Of a DNA stretch of 64,000 bases, positions 54,654-62,518 are shown piece by piece. This stretch comes from Roseburia lenta (lineage in GTDB: Bacteria > Bacillota > Clostridia > Lachnospirales > Lachnospiraceae). The notes under the pieces were generated by a model that saw only the letters and a program-made list of their open reading frames with translations, ran no database searches and was not told the origin of the DNA. Location of the stretch: NCBI RefSeq assembly GCF_014287435.1, contig NZ_JACOPG010000005.1, positions 62,001 through 126,000 on the forward strand. Direction: 5' to 3'. A program made the translations under genes and the position numbers. Positions within the stretch are counted from its first letter, which is position 1. Each line of letters opens with the position of its first letter.

Positions 54654-56120
54654 GTGAAAAAAGGTCAACAGGTAGAAGGCGTTGTTACTCGGGTGGATTT
54701 CCCCAATAAGGGAATCGTGCAGACGGATGACGGTGATCTGATCACCGTCAAGAATGTGCTTGAGGGACAACGCATTCTTTGTGTAATAAAGAAAACAAGA
54801 AAAGGAAAAGCGGAAGGAAGACTGTTAGAAGTTGTCAAAAAATCACCATTGGAGATGGATGTACCTGCTTGCAAACATTTCGACAAATGTGGAGGATGTT
54901 CTTATCAGACGCTTCCTTACGAAGAACAAGTTGCATTAAAAGGCAGACAGATTAAGCGTTTATTAGAACCTGTTTTGCCGGAGAACAGTTTTGATGACTT
55001 ATTTGAAGGTGTGATACCGAGCCCAAATCAGTTTGCGTATCGTAATAAGATGGAATTCTCTTTTGGCGATGCTTATTTTAACGGACCGCTTTCACTGGGG
55101 ATGCATAAGCGTGGTAGTTTTTATGATATTGTGACCGTGGATGGTTGTCAGATCATCGATGAAGATATGCGTTGTGTACTGATGGAGACACTGGCATATT
55201 TTCAGGAACGAGGAGCCAATTACTATCACAAGATGCGCCATGAAGGTTATCTGCGTCATCTTTTGGTGCGCAAGGCGGCAAAAACAGGAGAGATTTTAGT
55301 GGATCTTGTGACAAGTTCGGATGCACGTTTTTTGCAGAAGGATGCAACAGAACCGGCAACAGAGGTGCAGGCAGATGCGTTAGAGGCACTTGAGTCAGAA
55401 CTTTTACAGGGATGGAGCAAGCGCTTACAGGAAGTTTCCTATGATGGAAAACTTACAGGCGTATTACATACACGTAACGATCGCCCTGCGGATGTAGTAG
55501 AGGATCAGGGAACAAGGGTATTGTTTGGACAGGCATATTTTTATGAGGAGTTGTTGGGGCTTCGTTTCCGTATTACACCGTTTTCATTTTTTCAGACAAA
55601 TTCACTTGGGGCTGAAAAATTATACGAGACGGCGCGAGATTTTATTACTGCAGAAAACGCAGATATTCTGGAAGGAAAGACCGTTTATGATCTCTACTCT
55701 GGCACAGGAACGATTGCCCAGATTTTGGCACCAGTGTCAGGGCATGTGATCGGTGTTGAAATTGTGGAGGAGGCCGTTGAGGCAGCAAAGAAAAATGCTC
55801 TGGAAAATGGTCTGACAAACTGTGATTTTATTGCAGGGGATGTCTTAAAGGTGATCGATGAGATCGAGGAGAAACCGGATTACATTGTGCTTGATCCCCC
55901 AAGAGATGGTATCCATCCCAAGGCACTGGACAAGATCATTGCCTATGGCGTGGAATCCATGATCTATATTTCCTGCAAGCCGACCAGCCTCGCAAGAGAT
56001 TTGGAAGTCTTACAGGCGAGCGGATATCAGGTCAAGCGGATCTGCTGTTGCGACATGTTTGCCGGCACGCCGCATGTGGAGACGGTAGTCTTGCTTTCCA
56101 AGGGTATAATCGACTCTTAG
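54654..56120 (+). CDS. rlmD: 23S rRNA (uracil-1939-C5)-methyltransferase, ending at an in-frame amber codon
   Basis: A 488-residue RlmD/RumA. It has a TRAM domain (1 to about 65), an Fe-S cysteine motif CKHFDKCGGC, the SAM motif DLYSGTGTIAQ, FQTNSLGAEKLY, LDPPRDGIHPKAL and ISCKPTSLARDL, and a catalytic Cys in the last of these. It methylates U1939 of 23S rRNA. The start is GTG at 54654, 4 bp after the previous stop. It ends at TAG (56118-56120). The same frame continues without a stop into an 83-residue segment at 56136 that, from memory of the family, is often fused to this type of protein. TAG may be a mutated AAG. Confidence 0.88.
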   Translation: MKKGQQVEGVVTRVDFPNKGIVQTDDGDLITVKNVLEGQRILCVIKKTRKGKAEGRLLEVVKKSPLEMDVPACKHFDKCGGCSYQTLPYEEQVALKGRQIKRLLEPVLPENSFDDLFEGVIPSPNQFAYRNKMEFSFGDAYFNGPLSLGMHKRGSFYDIVTVDGCQIIDEDMRCVLMETLAYFQERGANYYHKMRHEGYLRHLLVRKAAKTGEILVDLVTSSDARFLQKDATEPATEVQADALEALESELLQGWSKRLQEVSYDGKLTGVLHTRNDRPADVVEDQGTRVLFGQAYFYEELLGLRFRITPFSFFQTNSLGAEKLYETARDFITAENADILEGKTVYDLYSGTGTIAQILAPVSGHVIGVEIVEEAVEAAKKNALENGLTNCDFIAGDVLKVIDEIEEKPDYIVLDPPRDGIHPKALDKIIAYGVESMIYISCKPTSLARDLEVLQASGYQVKRICCCDMFAGTPHVETVVLLSKGIIDS

Positions 56121-56135
56121 AAAGTAAAGGTTGAA

Positions 56136-56387
56136 ATGTCTCTCGCAGATATGGATATGTCCAGATTTAAGAAGGGAGCCACATACGAAGCGATTAAGGA
56201 CTATGTGAAGGAACAGACCGGATACAAGGTATCAAGTCTGTATATTGCGCAGGTAAAGGCAAAGCATGGACTTGATATGAGGGAGAATTTCAATCTTCCG
56301 AAGAGTGAAGATGCTAGGCAGCCAAAGTGCCCGGCTGAGAAGGAGAAGGCAATTGAGGATGCTTTGAGACATTTTCAGATGATATAG
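56136..56387 (+). CDS. Separated C-terminal extension of the RlmD-type methyltransferase
   Basis: An 83-residue helical domain: MSLADMDMSRF, ATYEAIKDYV, VSSLYIAQVKAKHGL, LPKSEDARQPKCP and ALRHFQMI. I recall this domain as a C-terminal extension of rRNA methylases in mobile elements and Firmicutes genomes, where the joining sequence resembles KVRVE-SLEDMDM. Here the five codons between the amber stop and this ATG read KVKVE in the same frame. It may be made by read-through, by re-initiation at this ATG (GGTTGAA upstream is weak), or not at all. Its role is unknown; the YIAQVK..HG part looks nucleic-acid binding. Confidence 0.65.
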   Translation: MSLADMDMSRFKKGATYEAIKDYVKEQTGYKVSSLYIAQVKAKHGLDMRENFNLPKSEDARQPKCPAEKEKAIEDALRHFQMI

Positions 56388-56408
56388 GAGTACAAATGCT
56401 ATTGATAG

Positions 56409-56441
56409 GACATCAACCATAGAGGGTTGGTGTCTTTTTTT
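56409..56441 (+). terminator. Rho-independent terminator after rlmD
   Basis: GACATCAACC and GGTTGGTGTC form a perfect 10-bp stem around a 6-nt loop, followed by TTTTTTT. Confidence 0.9.
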
Positions 56442-56544
56442 GAGAAATCTAAACCATAGACTATCTTTTTTGTGTAGTCAGTTGTTATACATATTAGAAT
56501 GGAATAAACGTTTATACATTACTGAAATGGGAAAGGAGGGTAAC

Positions 56545-57099
56545 TTGAATGATTTTCTTTTAATCCTACAAATGAAACAGGGCAGCGAAAAGGCTTTTGA
56601 TAAATTTGTACGGAAATATTATGCAGAAATTCTATCCTATTGCAGATATCATTGTTTGGATCAGGCAGAAGCAGAAGATCTCACACAGGAAACCTTCCTT
56701 CGATTTATGGAAAATATTGCATCTTATCAGCATATTGGGAAAGCAAAGAATTATCTGTATGTGATAGCAGGTAATTTATGTAAGAACTACGCAAAGAAAT
56801 GGAAGGCAGAGAGTGTAGAGCAGGAAATATTGGAAAGAGAGCTGGTTTCGGATGGCGGTATTCATAGGAAAGAAAAACGAATGGATGTGGAACAGGCACT
56901 TGGCAGGTTAGCCCCAGAGTTAAGAGAAGTGATACTGTTAATTTATTTTGGAGACTGTAAGCTAAAAGAGGTAGCTGATATCTTACAAATTGGCTTGCCG
57001 CTGGTTAAGTACCGACATAAAAGGGCAAAAGAAGAATTAAAAAAACTTTTGGGAGAGGAGGACTCTGATGAATTTGGAAAAGATGATACAAAACTATAA
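56545..57099 (+). CDS. ECF-type RNA polymerase sigma factor
   Basis: A 184-residue sigma-70-family factor. Region 2 covers about residues 15-85 (FDKFVRKYYAEILSYC, DLTQETFLRF) and region 4 covers about 120-175 (LAPELREVILLIYFGDCKLKEVADIL in pieces). Between them the linker is short, as in ECF factors. The frame opens at 56440 and has an ATG at 56527, but AAAGGAGGG lies just downstream of that ATG and 7 bp before TTG at 56545, so I take TTG. It overlaps the next gene by 32 bp. It likely drives its own operon (membrane protein, ABC pair, VanY-like). Confidence 0.88.
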   Translation: MNDFLLILQMKQGSEKAFDKFVRKYYAEILSYCRYHCLDQAEAEDLTQETFLRFMENIASYQHIGKAKNYLYVIAGNLCKNYAKKWKAESVEQEILERELVSDGGIHRKEKRMDVEQALGRLAPELREVILLIYFGDCKLKEVADILQIGLPLVKYRHKRAKEELKKLLGEEDSDEFGKDDTKL

Positions 57100-57838
57100 A
57101 ACGGAAACAAAAGTTATTCCAAGAGAAGAAAAGATTCTGGAAACGATTCAAAAATCGGAGGAAGTTATGATGGAAGTTCAGTCTGAACATACGATGAGCT
57201 ATGGAGAGTTTTTATTTTCTCAATTTCGGCTGATTCGGAAGAGATGGTGGATGTTGCAGGCAGCATTACTGATAGTGACATTTTTTCTCATGAATTATCT
57301 GGATGATAGCGAATATTTGATGAGAACACTGGGAACTTCCTCTGTCCTTTTTATCGTTATGATCATTCCGGAATTTTGGAGAAACAAAGAAAGTGATTCC
57401 TTACAGATTGAGGCAGCGTGCCTATATTCCCTCAGACAGATCTATTCCGCACGAGTATTTTTGATAGGAGTGGCGGATGTATTTATGATAACGCTATTTA
57501 TGTTCGTTTGCTGTGTGGGTATGAGAATGCAGTTTATGGATATTTTGGTGCAGTTTTTGTTCCCAATGGTCGTTGCTGCTGGAATCTGCTTTGCCATGTT
57601 AAACAGTAGCGCTTTGAATGAGGCAGCATCCATGTTCGGTTGCTTTTTGTGGAGTGTGATCTGGTGGATGGTTACAATGAATGATTTTATTTATGCTAAG
57701 ATTACATTTCCTGTATGGAGTATCTTATTTGGATTAGCAAGCTGTTTCCTGATTGGTGCTGTGTATAAGGCAATACATGACTGCAACCGCTTATGTTCGA
57801 CGATGGAGGGAAATCTATATGAAATTACAAATGGTTAA
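57068..57838 (+). CDS. Six-helix membrane protein, candidate anti-sigma partner
   Basis: A 256-residue protein. A cytoplasmic N-terminal stretch of about 60 charged residues (with LETIQKSEEVMMEV) is followed by six hydrophobic segments between about 65 and 240. I recognise no named family. It starts inside the end of the ECF sigma gene (32-bp overlap) and ends inside the ABC ATPase gene (20-bp overlap). The overlap with the sigma gene makes it a likely anti-sigma or a second permease-like partner. The topology resembles the membrane proteins in bacteriocin/antibiotic ABC operons. Confidence 0.75.
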   Translation: MNLEKMIQNYKTETKVIPREEKILETIQKSEEVMMEVQSEHTMSYGEFLFSQFRLIRKRWWMLQAALLIVTFFLMNYLDDSEYLMRTLGTSSVLFIVMIIPEFWRNKESDSLQIEAACLYSLRQIYSARVFLIGVADVFMITLFMFVCCVGMRMQFMDILVQFLFPMVVAAGICFAMLNSSALNEAASMFGCFLWSVIWWMVTMNDFIYAKITFPVWSILFGLASCFLIGAVYKAIHDCNRLCSTMEGNLYEITNG

Positions 57839-58697
57839 TGTTACAAGAAAGTTTGGGGACTTTCGGGCAGTAGAGAACTTAAACCTGACGATAGAGAATG
57901 GAGTATATGGACTTTTAGGTGTGAATGGTGCAGGCAAGACAACGCTTATGCGAATGATCTGTACCCTTTTGCCACCGACAAGCGGACAGATTCTGTGCGA
58001 TGGAAAGGATATTTTCAAAATGGATGGAGAATATCGAAATTTGCTTGGATACTTACCTCAGGAGTTCGGATTCTATCCGGATTTCACAGTAAAAGACTAT
58101 TTACTGTATATTGCCAGTTTAAAGGGTATTCGACCTATGGTTGCTGGTAAACGGGTAAAGGACTTGCTTGCACAGGTTGGACTTACAAAGTCAGCAAATA
58201 AGAAGATGAAGAAGCTGTCCGGTGGAATGAAACGTAGAGCAGGAATTGCACAGGCAATGCTAAACAATCCCAAAATTCTTATTTTGGATGAGCCTACGGC
58301 TGGACTTGATCCGACGGAAAGGGTGCGTTTTAGAAACCTGATTAGTGAACTCTCAGAGGATCGGATTGTTATTTTATCGACGCATATTGTTTCAGATGTA
58401 GAGTATATTGCCAATGAAATCTGGCTGATGAAGGATGGACAAATCATGCAGCAGGGAAACCTTGATCAGACACTTGCTTCTATGCAGGAAAAGGTATATG
58501 CGTGTGAAGTATCACAGGCAGATGCAACGAAGATGATGAAAAAATTTAAGGTGTCTAATATGAAATCGGAAAGGGGAATGGTGGAATTGCGTATTATTGC
58601 CGGTGAGCCACCGATTGCTGGAGCATCTGTGGTGGAGCCGACATTGGAGGATGTGTTCTTATATTATTTCGGTGAAAAGGGTGGTGAGATGGAATGA
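57819..58697 (+). CDS. ABC transporter ATP-binding protein
   Basis: A 292-residue ATPase of the ABC-2/bacitracin-type exporters. It has Walker A GVNGAGKTT, the Q-loop LPQEFG, signature LSGGMKRR, Walker B LILDEPTAGLDP and the H-loop STH. A C-terminal extension of about 80 residues has VEPTLEDVFLYYFG, as in drug-export ATPases. The frame opens at 57753, but GGAGGG 8 bp before the ATG at 57819 sets the start. It overlaps the neighbours by 20 and 4 bp, so it is strongly coupled to the permease. Confidence 0.92.
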   Translation: MKLQMVNVTRKFGDFRAVENLNLTIENGVYGLLGVNGAGKTTLMRMICTLLPPTSGQILCDGKDIFKMDGEYRNLLGYLPQEFGFYPDFTVKDYLLYIASLKGIRPMVAGKRVKDLLAQVGLTKSANKKMKKLSGGMKRRAGIAQAMLNNPKILILDEPTAGLDPTERVRFRNLISELSEDRIVILSTHIVSDVEYIANEIWLMKDGQIMQQGNLDQTLASMQEKVYACEVSQADATKMMKKFKVSNMKSERGMVELRIIAGEPPIAGASVVEPTLEDVFLYYFGEKGGEME

Positions 58698-59917
58698 TTA
58701 GATATGAGATTAAGAAAATCTTTTCTAAGAGCCTCAGTAAAGTATCATTGGTCGTGTTGTTATTTTCACTTTTGATATCCTGCTATTTCGCAATCACGAA
58801 TGTCAGTTTTTTGGATGAGCAGGGCAAATCTCATACAGGAATCGCAGCAGCAAAGAGTCTGCGGGAAGAAAAGCAGAAGTGGAAAGGTGTTTTAGATGAA
58901 GCAGCATTACAAGCGGTCCTGGATGAATATAAAAAGATTAGTGAAGAATATCCCATTCGCCCTGGAGATGATTCTGCTAACTTATTGCATGATTCCAAGG
59001 TACAAGGGTTTTCAGAAATCAAGGACATGATCAATATGGGATTTTGCGAATTTAGAGACTTTAATTATTATCGTATTGATTCCTTATCGAAAGAAGAAGT
59101 GGGACAGATCTATGAGAACCGTGGAAAGAGTTTGGAAAAATGGTTGAACTCCGAAGATGCTGATGGTTTATTCGATGAAAACGAGAAAGCATTTTTGATA
59201 GAGCAGTACCGTGAGATGAAAGCACCTTTATACTATGAGGACTACGATGGCTGGAAATCAGCACTGAGTTACGCTCAGACGATTATTATGCTCATTATGC
59301 TTGTGTCAGCATTCTTGGTGTCAGGTATCTTTTCCAATGAATTTAGTTGGAAATCAGATTCCATATTTTTCTCAACAAAATACGGAAGGGATAGGGGAAC
59401 GAGAGCAAAGATCATGGCAGGATTTATCGTGGTATCAGTTATTTACTTTATTGTAATATCGCTGTATTCACTTGTGGTATTGGGATGTCTTGGAGCGCAA
59501 GGTGGAAATGTCATGATACAGACAGGCTTTTGGCATTGGAAATCTTTTTACAATATCACCTATATGCAGTTGTATTTGCTCACGGTAGTTGCCGGATATA
59601 TTGGAACCGTATTTTGCCTGTTTCTGTCTATGCTTGTGTCAGCAAAGACGCATACAGCAGTTGTTGCGGTTACAATACCTTTTGCAATCCTGTTTTTACC
59701 ACTGTTTGTATCAAATTTCGATTTCTTATCGGGAATATTGGGTGTGTTCCCAGACCGCTTGCTACAGATCAATGAGATTATCAATACATTTGATTTATAT
59801 CATATTGGCGGTAAGATTGTCGGCTCGATACCAATCATGCTGGTCATTTATCCAATCCTAAGTATTTTGATGGTTCCGCTTATGTATCATGTCTATCATA
59901 AAACGGAGATTAAGTAG
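58694..59917 (+). CDS. ABC transporter permease (ABC-2 type)
   Basis: A 407-residue permease. One helix lies at about 15-35, a soluble extracytoplasmic domain of about 150 residues follows, then five helices between about 195 and 400. This layout fits ABC-2 exporters with a large first loop. The stop TAG is followed at once by the ATG of the next gene. Together with the ATPase it should export a peptide or lipid, or act as a sensor in antibiotic resistance. The substrate is not readable. Confidence 0.88.
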   Translation: MIRYEIKKIFSKSLSKVSLVVLLFSLLISCYFAITNVSFLDEQGKSHTGIAAAKSLREEKQKWKGVLDEAALQAVLDEYKKISEEYPIRPGDDSANLLHDSKVQGFSEIKDMINMGFCEFRDFNYYRIDSLSKEEVGQIYENRGKSLEKWLNSEDADGLFDENEKAFLIEQYREMKAPLYYEDYDGWKSALSYAQTIIMLIMLVSAFLVSGIFSNEFSWKSDSIFFSTKYGRDRGTRAKIMAGFIVVSVIYFIVISLYSLVVLGCLGAQGGNVMIQTGFWHWKSFYNITYMQLYLLTVVAGYIGTVFCLFLSMLVSAKTHTAVVAVTIPFAILFLPLFVSNFDFLSGILGVFPDRLLQINEIINTFDLYHIGGKIVGSIPIMLVIYPILSILMVPLMYHVYHKTEIK

Positions 59918-60634
59918 ATGAAAAGGAAAAAGAACTTTCTGAAAAAGATAACTCTGTTGTTCGTTCTTTTCTTTCTTATTCATGTAGGACATACATTTGT
60001 AACCAATGATGCGGTCGGGCTACCGGAAAAGTTACAAGGTTTTGGGACTATAAAACAGGAAGAACATCCCATTGCAAGTGATAAGTATGGATGGGAACTG
60101 GTGTTGGTAAATCGGGATAATTATATTCCAGATGATTATGAAATGGATCTCATGGAATTGAGTAATGGTCAGAAAATAGATTCAAGAATCTATCCATACT
60201 TGCAGGAAATGTTTGATGATGCGAGAAATGCAGGTGTATATCCGTTTGTTAGAGATGGTTACAGAACAGCAGAGGAGCAGCAACAGATTTTAGATGACAA
60301 GATAGCCTCATATCGAAGTGAAGGTTATACAAAACACATGGCAGAGGAAACAGCAATGGAATGGGTAGCATTACCGGGGACAAGCGAGCATCAGCTTGGA
60401 CTTGCGGTAGATATCAATGCAGATACTTCTAAATGTTCTCGTGATGATGTTTATAACTGGTTACTGGAGAATTCATACAAATACGGATTTATTCAAAGAT
60501 ATCCGTCCGGAAAGACAAGCATTACAGGAGTTGCTAATGAACCGTGGCATTATCGCTATGTGGGAAAAGAAGCAGCAGAGGAGATTCATCAGAGTGGATT
60601 GTGCTTGGAAGAATATGTGGAAAATCTTAAATAG
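59918..60634 (+). CDS. VanY-type D-alanyl-D-alanine carboxypeptidase
   Basis: A 238-residue membrane-anchored peptidase. The N-terminal helix (about 9-27) is followed by a VanY domain (about 95-225) with zinc ligands in SEHQLGLAVDI and EPWHYRYVG. It trims the terminal D-Ala from peptidoglycan stem peptides and so can lower vancomycin-type binding. It starts directly after the permease stop, so it is the last gene of the ECF operon. The combination of an ECF factor, ABC exporter and VanY suggests envelope-stress or antibiotic defence. Confidence 0.88.
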   Translation: MKRKKNFLKKITLLFVLFFLIHVGHTFVTNDAVGLPEKLQGFGTIKQEEHPIASDKYGWELVLVNRDNYIPDDYEMDLMELSNGQKIDSRIYPYLQEMFDDARNAGVYPFVRDGYRTAEEQQQILDDKIASYRSEGYTKHMAEETAMEWVALPGTSEHQLGLAVDINADTSKCSRDDVYNWLLENSYKYGFIQRYPSGKTSITGVANEPWHYRYVGKEAAEEIHQSGLCLEEYVENLK

Positions 60635-60701
60635 AATAAAAAATTTTAAATATTCTATTGACTCCTACGTTGCGTAATAGTTTAAAGTAAGGTTATAATA
60701 A

Positions 60702-60760
60702 TATCTAATCCTATCTAGAGAGCAGGAAGTATTCCTGCGTTGATGGGATAGGATAAGATC
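60702..60760 (+). ncRNA. Nested hairpin in the leader of the small gene at 60856
   Basis: ATCCTATC (60708-60715) pairs with GATAGGAT (60747-60754), and the flanks extend the stem imperfectly. Inside, GCAGGAA and TTCCTGC (60722-60738) form a second perfect stem around GTA. It is followed by a separate terminator hairpin before the gene, which is the layout of an attenuator leader. RNA function is inferred from structure only. Confidence 0.55.
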
Positions 60761-60792
60761 GAAAAGTAGTAATCATTTATAGTAATTTTATG

Positions 60793-60833
60793 AGTGGCTT
60801 GTTTTAGGAATTTCCTAAGGACAGGCTTTTTTA
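60793..60833 (+). terminator. Terminator or attenuator hairpin before the gene at 60856
   Basis: GGCTTGTTTTAGGAA and TTTCCTAAGGACAGGC pair with a few G-T or mismatched positions, followed by TTTTTTA. It lies 23 bp upstream of the next ATG, so it could end the VanY operon or regulate the small gene. Confidence 0.7.
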
Positions 60834-60855
60834 TTTGGAAAACAGGAGGATTTTG

Positions 60856-61083
60856 ATGACAAGATATTTTGAAGATGATAAAGACAATGTTGCTTTTGAA
60901 AGATGCATCGATGTAATGAGCAGGATGTTAATGAAATATGGTCCGCAGATTTTGCAGAAGCATAGGGAACAGATGGCAAGCGCTATAAGTTATGAACCAT
61001 TCTGCAAAAACACAAATGGACGATTAATATACTATTTTAGATTGAGTACAGGTATGGATATAGGAGCAGTTAAAGTGGCGTAA
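60856..61083 (+). CDS. Small protein of unknown function
   Basis: A 75-residue protein starting MTRYFEDDKDNVAF. It is mostly helical (residues 14-45) and has no membrane segment. I do not recognise the family; similar short proteins are known to me from conjugative element cargo. The frame opens at 60835, but AGGAGG 6 bp before the ATG at 60856 is clear. It follows a structured leader and is followed by a 27-bp perfect palindrome. Confidence 0.65.
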   Translation: MTRYFEDDKDNVAFERCIDVMSRMLMKYGPQILQKHREQMASAISYEPFCKNTNGRLIYYFRLSTGMDIGAVKVA

Positions 61084-61085
61084 AA

Positions 61086-61112
61086 CAGAATATATGCATT
61101 GCATATATTCTG
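61086..61112. repeat. 27-bp perfect palindrome after the small gene
   Basis: CAGAATATATGCA, a central T, then TGCATATATTCTG. It starts 2 bp after the stop codon. No T-run follows, so a protein-binding site or a weak terminator is possible. Confidence 0.75.
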
Positions 61113-61181
61113 AGATGCTGATATATTATAAGTGAAGGTATACGATTAAAGAAGTTATGAGATATATTTGGAGGTACCAAG

Positions 61182-61379
61182 ATGGATTGTGCAGATAAAA
61201 TTAAAGAAATAAGAAAAATGTCGGGTATGAATCGCAGAGATTTTTGCGATACATATCAAATCCCATATCAGACGGTTACTGATTGGGAACTAGGTCATAG
61301 AAATGCACCAGAGTATGTGGTTCGGATGCTGGAGTATTATGTAAGAATGCACGAGATTATGAAGAAGGACGAAAAGTAG
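61182..61379 (+). CDS. Small helix-turn-helix (XRE-like) protein
   Basis: A 65-residue DNA-binding protein. It has the helix-turn-helix layout of the Cro/C1 type: RRDFCDTYQIPYQTVTDWE in residues about 18-36, with a recognition helix containing QTVTDWE. It is short and has no sensor domain, so it could be a repressor of the locus. GGAGGTACC precedes the ATG. Copy A of the 25-bp palindrome family begins right after its stop, then the ORF6N gene follows. Confidence 0.75.
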   Translation: MDCADKIKEIRKMSGMNRRDFCDTYQIPYQTVTDWELGHRNAPEYVVRMLEYYVRMHEIMKKDEK

Positions 61380-61381
61380 AC

Positions 61382-61406
61382 TTGAGGTCGAAAATTGCGA
61401 CATCAA
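61382..61406. repeat. 25-bp palindrome family, copy A (intergenic)
   Basis: TTGAGGTCG and CGACATCAA around AAAATTG, one mismatch. It lies between the HTH gene stop and the ORF6N start. Related copies are at 61642-61668, 62419-62443 and 62462-62486. Confidence 0.75.
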
Positions 61407-61432
61407 ATATATTGTAAGGATGAGGATGCACA

Positions 61433-62380
61433 ATGGAAGAAAAAGTGGAATTAGTTATAGCTGATGATATTAAGATTCAGAATCTGATATATAACGTTCG
61501 CGGGAAACAGGTGATGCTGGATAGTGACTTGGCTATGTTGTATCAAGTTGAAACAAAACGTTTGAATGAGGCTGTGAAAAGAAATATATTAAGATTTCCA
61601 GAAAGTTTTAGATTTCAATTGACAAATGAGGAGTTTGAATTTTTGAGGTCGCAATTTGCGACCTCAAAGCCAGATGAAATGATAGAAGAACGTGGCGGCA
61701 GAAGATATATGCCATATGTATTTACTGAACAAGGTATTGCGATGCTTTCTGCGGTTCTAAGAAGTGAAATTGCCATCAAAGTTAGTATCAGAATAATGGA
61801 AACATATGTTGAAATGAGAAAATATCTTGCAAATAATTCTCTGCTGATTGACAAGGTAAATCATTTAGAAGCAAGACAAATAGAGTCAGATTTGCAGAGA
61901 CATGCATTCGAGCAAAGAACGGATGAACGATTTGAGCAGGTATTTGCCTATATAGCAGACCATGAGGAATCAAATCAAAAAGTATTTTATGATGGACAGA
62001 TATTTGATGCATTTAATTTATTGACAGAGCTTATAGCAAGGGCAGAACAAAGTATTATCTTGATTGATGGCTACATAGATGTTGTGACATTAAATATCCT
62101 GGCAAAGAAAAAAGATCAGGTATCTGTTCTGGCCTATACATATCCGAATGCAAGGATTACGAATCAGGATATCACAAATTTCAATGCACAATATCCAACA
62201 TTGGAAGTGAAAAGAAGTACGGCATTTCATGATAGATTCCTAATTCTGGATGAGAAGGAAGGATATCATATCGGGGCTTCGATAAAGGATGCAGGGAAGA
62301 AGTGTTTTGCAATCAATCGAATGGAAGACATTGGTGTGATAAGGGATGTAATTCAAAGAGCAGAATTGACGGAACAATAG
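61433..62380 (+). CDS. ORF6N-domain protein with C-terminal phospholipase D-like domain
   Basis: A 315-residue protein. The ORF6N domain (about 10-125) has VRGKQVMLDSDLAMLY, ETKRLNEAVKRN, RFPESFRFQL and YVFTEQGIAMLS. This domain is a phage-type DNA-binding module. A coiled-coil region follows (about 140-180). The C-terminal part (about 185-310) looks like a PLD-family fold: FHDRFLILDEKEG gives an HxR...D motif followed by GASIKD. This is a degenerate HKD site, so nuclease activity is uncertain. An internal copy of the 25-bp palindrome encodes its LRSQFATS segment. GGATGAGGATGCACA precedes the ATG. Confidence 0.8.
   Translation: MEEKVELVIADDIKIQNLIYNVRGKQVMLDSDLAMLYQVETKRLNEAVKRNILRFPESFRFQLTNEEFEFLRSQFATSKPDEMIEERGGRRYMPYVFTEQGIAMLSAVLRSEIAIKVSIRIMETYVEMRKYLANNSLLIDKVNHLEARQIESDLQRHAFEQRTDERFEQVFAYIADHEESNQKVFYDGQIFDAFNLLTELIARAEQSIILIDGYIDVVTLNILAKKKDQVSVLAYTYPNARITNQDITNFNAQYPTLEVKRSTAFHDRFLILDEKEGYHIGASIKDAGKKCFAINRMEDIGVIRDVIQRAELTEQ
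61642..61668. repeat. Palindrome family, copy B (inside the ORF6N coding sequence)
   Basis: TTTGAGGTCGC and GCGACCTCAAA form perfect 11-bp arms around AATTT. It encodes part of LRSQFATSK at about residues 71-78. It shares TTGAGGTC and its complement with the intergenic copies. Confidence 0.8.
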
Positions 62381-62418
62381 GAGCATGTTTAAACAGGGCG
62401 AATTCGATATGTTTAAAC

Positions 62419-62443
62419 TTGAGGTCACAAAATGTGACATCAA
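62419..62443. repeat. Palindrome family, copy C (downstream)
   Basis: TTGAGGTCACA and TGTGACATCAA around AAA, one mismatch. It lies 38 bp after the ORF6N stop. Confidence 0.8.
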
Positions 62444-62461
62444 ATAAAGTTGAATTATAAC

Positions 62462-62486
62462 TTGAGGTTCCAAAATGGAATCTTAA
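62462..62486. repeat. Palindrome family, copy D (downstream, diverged)
   Basis: TTGAGGTTCCA and TGGAATCTTAA around AAA, with two G-T positions. It is 43 bp from copy C and 33 bp before the lipoprotein ATG. The stem bases differ from the other copies but stay paired. Confidence 0.7.
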
Positions 62487-62518
62487 GTTAGGAAAGTCGG
62501 AATTTAAGGAGGTCTTGT

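Noticed and set aside
56118..56120. Pyrrolysine or other recoding at the TAG in rlmD
   Set aside because: No recoding gene or element is visible and these bacteria are not known to use it; a point mutation or plain split is simpler.
61382..62486. CRISPR array made of the repeated palindromes
   Set aside because: Spacing is irregular (from 18 to about 750 bp), only four copies exist, one inside a gene, and no cas gene is present.
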